From Kalmanozyma brasiliensis GHG001 (taxonomy: Eukaryota > Basidiomycota > Ustilaginomycetes > Ustilaginales), in contig NW_015961988.1 in NCBI RefSeq assembly GCF_000497045.1, positions 840,429-904,428 on the forward strand: a stretch of DNA of 64,000 nt, read 5' to 3'. Shown here piece by piece: positions 1-7,619 of the stretch (the stretch's first letter is position 1; each line of letters begins with the position of its first letter). Position numbers and translations under genes: made by a program. Under the pieces are notes generated by a model. It searched no databases. It saw nothing but the letters and a program-made list of their open reading frames with translations, and was not told the origin of the DNA.

Positions 1-2598
1 CGAGACGATCACAGGCGTGTGTCCGTGCTCCTTGAGCGCCTTGCACAGCGCGATGTAGGGCTGGACATCGCCACGCGAGCCGATGGTGAGACAGTAGATG
101 CGCATGGGTGGAATGCGAAGCACGTCGCGTATCACGTTGCGGTCCATGTTGACCACCTTGGGCAGATGGGCGAGCACATCCGGTTCAAAGACGGGCACGT
201 CGCGGGCCGTGTCGAGCAAGATGGACTCGTTGGCGCTCTTCTTTGCGTCTGCAGGGTGGGAGGCTGCTTCCACTTTGGTGATGCTGCTGTCATCGCTCGC
301 TGCGTCCAGACTGCCTCTCTCCGCTTTCTGCTTCCGCTGATCGATGGCCTGGATGATGCGTTTCAATGTTGAGAGCACCATGTCGCGATTCTCCTGCGAC
401 ATAAAGTCAAAATGCATATCCGCATGAGCTCGAATGTGGACTACGAGGCCGTAGTGATGCCACAGCATAGATCGATAAGTATCGACACCTTGGACATCAT
501 TGAGCGGCACTCGGATCTTGAGGTCTCGGCCCACCGCTCTGCGCCAGAAGAGCAGATGGTCAAGTCCGATAGCCATGGTGCCGTGGGTGTGAAGAGTGCG
601 CACGAGCTGAGCTTTGACAAGGCGGAGTTCTTCGGGCTGATGCGGAAGACCGAACGCGTGGCAAAACCTGTCGGCGAGCGATTGCTTCTGATCATCAGAG
701 GAGTAGTTGCTATCGGTCGATGTGTCTTCGACGTCCTTCTCGCCTTCCAAGTCGAGAAGAGGAGCGGGCAAGGCGCGCAGCATTTCTTCGAATCCAGTCT
801 GCTTCTGCGCTGCTTTGGGGCCTTTGAGTGCCTCTTGAAGCAGATCGACAAAGGCAGCGCGATTATGTGTGAATCCAAGGGCGACCTGGGTGACGTGGCA
901 CTTGATCTCCGGATGCTTGGGACAGTTGATGAAGACATGGCCGCTCGACCAGCTGTGATCCAACTGCTGTCGGTCAGCACGCTCGCGTTGCTCTTTGAGA
1001 ATCTTCTGCGCTTCAGCATCGTTGACTGCGCCGACGAGCACATCGAAATGCACAATTTTCGCGACGCTCAGGAAGTTGGCTGTATCCATGCCGACGACGC
1101 GTTCAAGAGGAATGCTGATGCGAACCTTCTCTGCAGTGTTGCGAGCGTGGAATGCGGCGGCTTCCAGCTCCTTGCGCCAGTCGAGTGCGGCTTCCTGGGT
1201 CTTGAACTCGACGGAGCTGTACTTGAGACCTTCGACAAAGCGGATGACGTTGGGTTGCGCCCAGTCGACGGGCAGAATGGCGTAGAGGTTCGAGAGACGA
1301 GCCGAGAGCAAGGGCTTATACAGCTGATTGCTGGCCGAGTAGGCGTTGAAGGCGTCTTTGCGTAGTTCGATCCAGACCCTGCGCTTGGGTCGCATCTTTC
1401 CTGGTCTGTGGATGATGGCGGGACCCGATTTGAGGATGGGATTTTCTACATTGGGATCGGATGGCGCCCTGATCTCGCTCGAATCCTTGCCGCTCCTTAA
1501 GCCAGCCTGATGATGCTCGGTCCCGTTGCTGTTCGCGGCGTTCGGGATGTAAGCCAAGAAGCAGACGCGACGGTTGGTGAGGAAGAGGCTGCCCTTGATG
1601 AAAACGGTCTTGATGAGAACACCGCTGTGGTCCACAATGAGCCTCTCGGGTTCGTTAGGGTTAGAAAGAGAAGCACACTCGCCGAACTCGTCGATGATAG
1701 CCTTCATCTTGTCTTCAGAGGAGATCTCGACGGGTGCGTGGGTGCGGACGCTGTCGCCTGGGCGAGCACCATCCATGGATCCGGATCGACGGCGCCTTTC
1801 CGCGTCTTCGTCAGCACGCTCGAGCTTTTTCAAATGCTTGTCCATGCTAGCTCGATCAGGTTTGTCGTCATTGGAGATGGTTCTGGCGTCATCGTCGTCG
1901 TCAGAATCGTGGCCAGTGCTCTCGATGTCACCTTCCTCAGCATTGTCGTCTTCCTCTTCCTCGTCATCAGACAAGTGTTGCAGCGTTTCTAGTCTGGCAT
2001 CGTTGAGAAGCTCTGCGGCGCCAAGGTTATCCTGGCTGTGCAAGTGGTCGTTGTTACCGATGGAATAAGGACTGCGCATCTGCTCGGCGGTAGGAGGAGC
2101 ATTGACGCCGATGGTGGAACGGATCTTGGCGTCTACCTTCTTGAGCGTTCGGCCAAATTTGGTTCGAGCGCGGTTGGATTCATGCTGATCCGAGGTCTCT
2201 GCCTCGTTGCCGGTTCGCTTCCATGCTGCCGTGTCATCCGCAGCGTCGGGACCATGAGCTTGTTGCGATGGATCTGGCGAATCGGGTGCAACGACCTTAT
2301 CTTGGTGGTGACGATCCTGCGCCTTGGACTGAGCATCCTTGTTGGACATGAGAGCGGCGCCATTGAGAAACTTGGCCAGACCCTGACCTCCTTGTTGCTG
2401 ATGGGACTGCGACTGTTGTGGTTGTGAAGAGACGGGCTCTTCAGATGAGGTTGGGGCATCGTCGGCGTCATGGTCAAGGTTGTCTAGCGGATTGGCTTGC
2501 TCATCCTCTGCGGTCTTTGCCCGCTCTGCAGTGGCACCAAAGCTGTCGCGAACATTGGTGACGCTAGCGCGCGTGCCAAAGAGTGGGCGAAGGCCCAT
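1..2598 (-). CDS. ATG26: Sterol 3-beta-glucosyltransferase Atg26 (UDP-glucose:sterol glucosyltransferase), N-terminal part
   Basis: Transfers glucose from UDP-glucose to membrane sterols such as ergosterol; the family also acts in pexophagy in some fungi. The frame is open from the ATG at 2598 to the left edge, giving 866 codons with no stop, so the gene continues outside the window. An in-frame TAG lies about 30 codons upstream of the ATG, which supports this start. Visible in order: an acidic, Gln-rich disordered N-terminus; a first GRAM domain (about residues 300-360, with KTVFIKGSLFLTNRR); a PH domain (about 405-480, starting RVWIELRKDAF); a second GRAM domain (about 665-720, with GTMAIGLDHLLFWRR); and the beginning of the GT1 glycosyltransferase domain (about 828 on, MRIYCLTIGSRGDVQPYIAL, the nucleotide-sugar transferase start). 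This GRAM-PH-GRAM-GT order is diagnostic for fungal Atg26. The catalytic C-terminal half is not visible. Confidence 0.93.
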   Translation of the reverse strand, partial: MGLRPLFGTRASVTNVRDSFGATAERAKTAEDEQANPLDNLDHDADDAPTSSEEPVSSQPQQSQSHQQQGGQGLAKFLNGAALMSNKDAQSKAQDRHHQDKVVAPDSPDPSQQAHGPDAADDTAAWKRTGNEAETSDQHESNRARTKFGRTLKKVDAKIRSTIGVNAPPTAEQMRSPYSIGNNDHLHSQDNLGAAELLNDARLETLQHLSDDEEEEDDNAEEGDIESTGHDSDDDDDARTISNDDKPDRASMDKHLKKLERADEDAERRRRSGSMDGARPGDSVRTHAPVEISSEDKMKAIIDEFGECASLSNPNEPERLIVDHSGVLIKTVFIKGSLFLTNRRVCFLAYIPNAANSNGTEHHQAGLRSGKDSSEIRAPSDPNVENPILKSGPAIIHRPGKMRPKRRVWIELRKDAFNAYSASNQLYKPLLSARLSNLYAILPVDWAQPNVIRFVEGLKYSSVEFKTQEAALDWRKELEAAAFHARNTAEKVRISIPLERVVGMDTANFLSVAKIVHFDVLVGAVNDAEAQKILKEQRERADRQQLDHSWSSGHVFINCPKHPEIKCHVTQVALGFTHNRAAFVDLLQEALKGPKAAQKQTGFEEMLRALPAPLLDLEGEKDVEDTSTDSNYSSDDQKQSLADRFCHAFGLPHQPEELRLVKAQLVRTLHTHGTMAIGLDHLLFWRRAVGRDLKIRVPLNDVQGVDTYRSMLWHHYGLVVHIRAHADMHFDFMSQENRDMVLSTLKRIIQAIDQRKQKAERGSLDAASDDSSITKVEAASHPADAKKSANESILLDTARDVPVFEPDVLAHLPKVVNMDRNVIRDVLRIPPMRIYCLTIGSRGDVQPYIALCKALKEHGHTPVIVS

Positions 2599-3456
2599 CT
2601 TGACGGATCGTATGCACTGCTGGCGCTCGGAGGTGCAGCAGGTTGCTTGAACAGCGCTCCTGTAGCTCTATGGGGGCGCTGGAAGGAGCTGCGATCGACG
2701 CTGTCGAGTCTGCAGAAATGGATGATCCGCCTTGATGAATGGGTTAGGGTGAGGCTGGAAGGAAGGGAGGTAAGAGCGTGTGATCGATGGAATGGAAGCT
2801 ATCTCCAAGGTGACTATATGCAGGCGAACTGAGCCTTGAAGCTGAAGCCGCGGACGAAAATGGACAGAGCGCATTTGGCTGACACGCAAACGTGATTTTC
2901 ATTCAGCCTAGCCGACCGTGCGTGCCTGTTGGAAGGCCGTCGTATTCAGTCATTGTGTCTGCATCAAGTGCATAGAGGATCGTCGCTCGTTTCGGCCTCA
3001 CTCGTGGAATGACATGATGGAGCGAAATGTCGAAACAAAGCGCTTTGCTCCATTGTGGATGGTCAGCTGGTGCTCGTGGATGCATCATGTTGCATGCGTG
3101 CATCAGGCGAATCCGACTTTGAGTTTTAAATTTGACGAGCATCCGGATAAGCTGACCCGGTGAGGCATCAAGGGTCCTTCCTCTGGTAACAGCAGCGTCC
3201 AACATAACGTCATGACAGCTGACAACTCTCCCATCCTACCGTTGACCGACCCCGCTTACGGTCTTGCCGCTCCTTCGCCTACGGCAGCCAACGGCGGATG
3301 ACTCAGGCTACGTGAAATGCCGGCGGTTGACGCCTTACACGACTGTGGCAATTTGCTGATAAGTTACGTTGATGATTGAGCAACTCAGTCTCACGAGCCT
3401 TGTCCCAGCTGATGATCTTGCGCGAGGCTATGTCCACTAAGCTGTGAGGCAGAGAG
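2599..3456. other. Gene-free stretch upstream of Atg26 gene
   Basis: This is the 5' flank of the Atg26 gene and the left flank of tRNA-Asp copy 1. The short ORFs here (up to 111 codons) overlap one another on both strands and resemble nothing I recognise. I see no RNA gene or repeat. A single TTAGGG near 2745 is not telomeric. Confidence 0.6.
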
Positions 3457-3462
3457 TATATA
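3457..3462 (+). promoter_or_regulatory. TATA element upstream of tRNA-Asp copy 1
   Basis: A TATATA hexamer lies 31-36 nt before the mature 5' end of the tRNA. Equivalent elements stand at nearly the same distance before the other two tRNA-Asp copies, which suggests a Pol III (TFIIIB/TBP) positioning role. The function is inferred. Confidence 0.55.
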
Positions 3463-3492
3463 CGCAATGCAATCGAAGCCAAACATAACGCG

Positions 3493-3593
3493 TCCGAATT
3501 AGTTTAGTGGCTATGACGGCGCCTTGTCATTCAATTGACTACCTCTCCGCGCAGAATACGGCGCAGACCCGGGTTCAATTCCCGGATTCGGAG
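3493..3593 (+). tRNA. tRNA-Asp(GTC), copy 1, with 29-nt intron
   Basis: The acceptor stem TCCGAAT pairs with ATTCGGA (3586-3592) and is followed by discriminator G. The anticodon stem GCGCC/GGCGC encloses loop bases TTGTCA with anticodon GTC at 3526-3528. The T arm is CCGGG-TTCAATT-CCCGG. An intron of 29 nt sits after position 37 (3530-3558), the canonical site for eukaryotic tRNA splicing, leaving a 72-nt mature tRNA before CCA addition. The spliced sequence closely resembles yeast tRNA-Asp. The intron is two bases shorter than in the other two copies. Intron TGAC can pair with GTCA of the anticodon loop. Confidence 0.93.
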
Positions 3594-3605
3594 TGATCAA
3601 TTTCC

Positions 3606-3616
3606 TTTTTTTTTTT
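3606..3616 (+). terminator. Pol III terminator of tRNA-Asp copy 1
   Basis: A run of 11 T starts 12 nt after the discriminator base, as expected for RNA polymerase III termination. Confidence 0.8.
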
Positions 3617-3751
3617 CCTTCCTCCTACTTTGTCCTCCCATCATCCTCGCGATCAGTCACCATCTTTGGCCACGCTCGAGGCTAGACATGCTACGAGTCA
3701 GAAAGCACGCTATGCAGTGCAAAAGTGTATTGCCAAAGCGATGTGGATACG

Positions 3752-5911
3752 TCAACCGAGCTGCTGCCATGCCAACAGATCCATCTCCTGATCCTCCGGT
3801 TCCAGATGCAACGGAATCCCATTCTCGTCCAACAGCAGTGCAAATCCAGGCCTCCCATCTTCCTGCTCCCTCTCTCCACCCTGTTGCGCCTCTCTCTGCT
3901 GCTGCTGGTGTCTCGGATCCTGATCGCCCAGCAGCCCGTCGAACAGCCTGTGATAGCACTCGTGTCCTGGCGTGTTGAAATGCTGATACGGGTTTTGCGA
4001 GGAAACCGTCTTGCCGCACAGATAGCAGTAGTGCGTCTGGCACGACTTGCATGTCATGTGATTGCAGCCGTAGGATTTTTCGATCGCAATGCCGCACGTG
4101 GGGCAGGGCGTGGTGTAGTCCGACAACCAGCGTTGGGTTTGTTGTTCCTCTTCGTATTTGCGCACCATGGTCTCGAGCGTTTTGCGCCCGAACTTCTGTT
4201 GCATGAGCAAGCGGTCAGGTGAGGACGGGGCGAGGGAGAGGTACCGCCGGATGAGCTCAGATTGGAACGAGACGGGACACGAGGTGGGGCCGTGCCAGGA
4301 GCGAGAGCACCACGCACAAAAGGCGAAGCCGCACGAGAGACATTCTCGGAATCGCTCCCAGTGACCCGAGTTCTCGTCCGACGAAAGACGAACGACGGCG
4401 GCTTGGCAGCCCGCACGAGGACAGTAGGATACCGAAGGATCGGCTTCCATCTTTGCTTTGACGGTGAGCTGGTCGAGTCGAGCTAGACGGGTGGCGCCTA
4501 GAATGGCTTCCAACTCCTCGCGTGTCACTAAGCCCACGACTGTCTTGCTCTTCTCGCTGTCCGCGCCCAGCTGACTATCTGGAGACGTGACGCCAGCGGA
4601 CTTGACCTTGGCAGAAGTGATGAGATTTCCTTCCTGGTCAACGAGATTCTGCTTTTCCCTCTCGCTCCAGAGCGTCACGCATTCTGGATCCGGACATCGC
4701 TTTGCTTGTCTGTGAAAGCCATCATCGACTAGGCTCGACAGATAGCCGGCGAGGCACTCTGAGCAAAAGACGTGGCCGCAGCCGCTGAGCCTCGTGCAAG
4801 CTCTACCCTTCCGAGTCTCGAGGCAGATCGCACAGTCGAAGGACGAAGCGTCGAACGTTGTGCGACTGCAGAGACGCGAGTGTGCCAATAGTTGAGCCGC
4901 GAGCAGAGGCTGCGCATCTCGTGAGTCGAGGTGTTCTTCGAAACGCAAGCTCACATCAACTTGCCCAGCAACTTGAACTGGATGTTGCAGGAATGGGGGT
5001 GCGTCGTCCCGGATCAGTTGGTCTTCCAGGAGCGAGACCCAAAGACTTTCGGAGAGATAGGTTGCCCAGATGTAGAGAATCTCCAAGCCGCTCATCTCGC
5101 GGTATTGCTCGTGGAGCTTGTGAACTAGCCAATTATGCGGTGCATTCTTGGAGCTGGATGCGGGTCGTAGCCAGGGCGCGGTAAGGTGTTCGATGATGGG
5201 TGGTTGCTCTGCTGGATAGGTCGGGGATAGGCGCACTCGCATAGTGATGGGCGCTAGATGAGAGAGCGAGGGTAGCTGCTTGGTTGACTGCGGCCGCAAG
5301 ACCTCCTTGCGAGAGGTCGAGGGGTCTCCATTGCCGACGACGGAAACGTGGCCGTTTGCTCCACGGAGACTGAGACCTTTAAATGCTTTGGCGACATCTA
5401 CTGTTGGTGCTGATCTTGATTGATTGGTCTGCGTGCCACCATCGACCTGCGCTGCGCGGTCCTTGCCTGGTTGGAAGATGTGCGCGCTTGCATTGAGATG
5501 GACAGGTGTGCTCGCCTTGACTTTCCTGCTACGATTCTTCTTGTTGTGCTGACAGAGTGCTTCCGTCCTTTCGCCGTGAGTTATCGACTTTGCTTGTTCA
5601 TCCGTTAGAGATGGCGGCAATGCTTCCGAGCTAGGCCCTGGTGTCGAGATGACCTCCTGACTCGGTGCGTAGGTGTCGACCACGATGCGCGTGGGTCTCG
5701 GTAGGGTGACCGGAATATGGAACTCGAGAAACGGCTCTGGTTCTTGCAGTAGCAGCTTGACGCGCACCTCTTCAGGCCGATGAGCTCCATCTCCCGCCTC
5801 GCCGTCATCAGCACCGGCAAAGATGGACTGGAGCGCTACGATCTCGTCCTCCTGTCTCTGCCGGCATTCTTCCCGGACAGCCTCGTCGTCTTGCATCTTA
5901 GCCGTGAGCAC
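3752..5911 (-). CDS. RWD-RBR E3 ubiquitin ligase (RNF14/Itt1-like)
   Basis: A 719-residue RING-between-RING ubiquitin ligase, which takes ubiquitin from an E2 onto a catalytic Cys in RING2 before transfer to substrate. The N-terminus is an RWD domain (starts about residue 19, EDEIVALQSIF) whose hallmark YPAEQPP is at about 233-239, because some 150 low-complexity residues interrupt the domain. RING1 (about 358-415) begins CAICLETRKGRAC and contains GCGHVFCSECL. The IBR (about 495-545) contains YCPRAGCQA and CAWCSRSWHG. RING2 (about 600-655) contains CPTCGIAIEKSYGCNHMTC, with the usual catalytic-Cys context. The order RWD-RING1-IBR-RING2 matches human RNF14 and yeast Itt1. Single exon. It is head to head with POP5 across about 360 bp. 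Confidence 0.9.
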   Translation of the reverse strand: MLTAKMQDDEAVREECRQRQEDEIVALQSIFAGADDGEAGDGAHRPEEVRVKLLLQEPEPFLEFHIPVTLPRPTRIVVDTYAPSQEVISTPGPSSEALPPSLTDEQAKSITHGERTEALCQHNKKNRSRKVKASTPVHLNASAHIFQPGKDRAAQVDGGTQTNQSRSAPTVDVAKAFKGLSLRGANGHVSVVGNGDPSTSRKEVLRPQSTKQLPSLSHLAPITMRVRLSPTYPAEQPPIIEHLTAPWLRPASSSKNAPHNWLVHKLHEQYREMSGLEILYIWATYLSESLWVSLLEDQLIRDDAPPFLQHPVQVAGQVDVSLRFEEHLDSRDAQPLLAAQLLAHSRLCSRTTFDASSFDCAICLETRKGRACTRLSGCGHVFCSECLAGYLSSLVDDGFHRQAKRCPDPECVTLWSEREKQNLVDQEGNLITSAKVKSAGVTSPDSQLGADSEKSKTVVGLVTREELEAILGATRLARLDQLTVKAKMEADPSVSYCPRAGCQAAVVRLSSDENSGHWERFRECLSCGFAFCAWCSRSWHGPTSCPVSFQSELIRRYLSLAPSSPDRLLMQQKFGRKTLETMVRKYEEEQQTQRWLSDYTTPCPTCGIAIEKSYGCNHMTCKSCQTHYCYLCGKTVSSQNPYQHFNTPGHECYHRLFDGLLGDQDPRHQQQQREAQQGGEREQEDGRPGFALLLDENGIPLHLEPEDQEMDLLAWQQLG

Positions 5912-6271
5912 GATGCTATGACTGCAAACGCGCGCTAAAGGTCGAGCTTGCGTTCCACATCAGTCGTGAGTGTAAGGATTGCGGGAAGGGGATGTTGAAA
6001 GTTAGGATTGGTGGAAGGAGAAGAGGAAAGCCGAGCTGGGTCGGGTCGCCACTTTGACATGCATGGCTGAGCTGAGTCCTCTTTTTGATTGCCGAGCTCA
6101 GAATTTAAGCTCGTCCAGGGTGGAGGTGATTTCAGGAAAACGGCTTTGTGTGACTTTTCAGAAGAAAGGGTCGAACGCGAGAAGAATCTCTTGCTCGCAT
6201 CAACGTCGTCTCCACCATCCTTCTCTACCTCACCGAATCCAGGGCGGAAAAGGAGACAGGCATCGCTTGCA
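5912..6271. promoter_or_regulatory. Shared divergent promoter region, RBR ligase / POP5
   Basis: A 360-bp gap separates two divergent start codons. It must carry both 5' leaders and core promoters. No TATA box is evident. The POP5 frame is open upstream from 6089, but the conserved protein starts at 6272. Confidence 0.5.
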
Positions 6272-7093
6272 ATGGTGCGCTTCAAGACGCGATGGCTGCT
6301 TATCGCCATCGATGACACACCACTCGCCGCCTCCTCGCCCTTTCCCACCATCCCAACGGACGACTCGGCGCACGCTTCCACATCCGCTTCCGTCCTCTCC
6401 GCGGCACGACAAGTCTCTTCGTCCAGCAACGTCGCAAAGACAATCACGCCGCAACACATTACTCGTCTTCTGCGCGCCTCGCTAGTGTACAACTTTGGCG
6501 ATGTGGCCGCTGGCGCTTTTGGCGGTGTCTTGACGTGCAAGTACTACAGCTCTCATACGGGCACTGCGATCGTAAGGTGCTCACGAGATGCCGCTCGACT
6601 GGTGTGGGCCAGCGCAACGATGATCTCGAGTCCGATAGAGATGGCTGCAGACGGAGAGGCGAGCTCGGCAGGCAGAACGGCATCGTTGAGGATCAGGGTC
6701 ATCCACTGCGGAGGTACGATCAAGAAGGTGCAGAACAAGGCGATCGAGTTGGACAGGAAGATGATCATGCGTCTCCGGTCCAAGCAGAGGAAACTCGCGG
6801 CGGGCTCAAAAGCACGACCATCGGCAGGAGATGTCAAGACTGCTGCTTCCACTGCAGAAGTCGTTGCACCAGTCACTGCTGTGCCCCCGGTCAATGCGCT
6901 TGACGAGGACGAGGATCTGGGCGAAGCACTCGACCCAGGCGCTTCGGGCCCGGGAGATCCTGCGCCAACAATAGCAGCGCCGTCGCCTTCCGATCCAAAA
7001 GTCAAGGTCAAGGGGAACGAAAGCACCATCGACCCCGAGACCCAAGCTCTTCTAGCTCAGTCACGCAAACAGATCAACTCGATCACCGTGTAA
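6272..7093 (+). CDS. POP5: Ribonuclease P/MRP protein subunit POP5
   Basis: A subunit of nuclear RNase P (tRNA 5' maturation) and RNase MRP (rRNA processing). I chose the ATG at 6272 because POP5 proteins start with an MVRFK(T/N)R-type motif, seen here as MVRFKTRWLLIAID; the frame is open 61 codons further upstream but that part has no family signature. The 273-residue product shows the Rpp14/Pop5 fold (about 1-175) with an Ala/Ser/Thr insertion at about 19-57, then VYNFGDVAAG, CKYYSSHTGTAIVRCSR and the C-terminal RIRVIHCGGTIKKVQNKAIE core. A disordered Ala/Pro/acidic tail (about 176-273) makes it longer than the yeast protein, about 173 residues. Single exon. Confidence 0.9.
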   Translation: MVRFKTRWLLIAIDDTPLAASSPFPTIPTDDSAHASTSASVLSAARQVSSSSNVAKTITPQHITRLLRASLVYNFGDVAAGAFGGVLTCKYYSSHTGTAIVRCSRDAARLVWASATMISSPIEMAADGEASSAGRTASLRIRVIHCGGTIKKVQNKAIELDRKMIMRLRSKQRKLAAGSKARPSAGDVKTAASTAEVVAPVTAVPPVNALDEDEDLGEALDPGASGPGDPAPTIAAPSPSDPKVKVKGNESTIDPETQALLAQSRKQINSITV

Positions 7094-7272
7094 CGTCCTG
7101 CCTCGCTCCCCTTTTCCCTCCCCATCGCGATCATACCCGGCATCTTTGTGAGCCACAATCCAATACACGTATCGCACGAGCCTGTCACTTGCTTGTGAGA
7201 AGGCCCCTCCGCTTTGGTCCCGAGCCAATGGTCATTGCGTGGTGACTTCGAGATGATCTCGGTGTGATCAGG

Positions 7273-7290
7273 AAAAAAAAAGTGCAAAAA
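7273..7290 (-). terminator. Pol III terminator of tRNA-Asp copy 2
   Basis: Read on the minus strand, five T (7290-7286) are followed by nine T (7281-7273), starting 14 nt beyond the tRNA 3' end. This looks like a primary plus back-up Pol III terminator. Confidence 0.7.
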
Positions 7291-7303
7291 GATGAGTTTG
7301 ATC

Positions 7304-7406
7304 CTCCGAATCCGGGAATTGAACCCGGGTCTGCGCCGTATTTCTGCGCGGAGAACGTAGTCAATTGAATGACAAGGCGCCGTCATAGCCACTAAACTAA
7401 TTCGGA
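7304..7406 (-). tRNA. tRNA-Asp(GTC), copy 2, with 31-nt intron
   Basis: Minus-strand copy with the same acceptor, D, anticodon and T arms as copy 1, and anticodon GTC. The intron is 31 nt, two bases longer than in copy 1 and identical to copy 3. The immediate 5' flank (CATGAAGCGA) and 3' flank (GGATCAAA after the acceptor end) also match copy 3 but not copy 1, so copies 2 and 3 share a more recent origin or have been homogenised. It lies between the 3' ends of POP5 and Nup192. Confidence 0.93.
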
Positions 7407-7439
7407 TCGCTTCATGTCGGCTTAAAAAGCGGTTGTAAA

Positions 7440-7446
7440 TATATAT
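7440..7446 (-). promoter_or_regulatory. TATA element upstream of tRNA-Asp copy 2
   Basis: ATATATA on the minus strand, 34-40 nt before the tRNA 5' end, equivalent to the elements before copies 1 and 3. Confidence 0.5.
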
Positions 7447-7619
7447 CCGTCACAGCCATTTGGGAGGCCATGGTATTCTCTAGTGTTCGTTCACGTCTCA
7501 TCATTCTCTTGACTCGCTCTCACGTCTCGTCTCATCAAGGCAAAGTAACAAGTAACATGTCTAGCTTTCATTCCAGCTATGCGTGTGCGTTACAGAGAAG
7601 CTCTGATGCGTTGTCGCTA

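Noticed and set aside
412..2427. Plus-strand ORFs (up to 317 codons) at the left edge
   Set aside because: They lie opposite the Atg26 frame, which has GRAM, PH and glycosyltransferase signatures and is open to the window edge.
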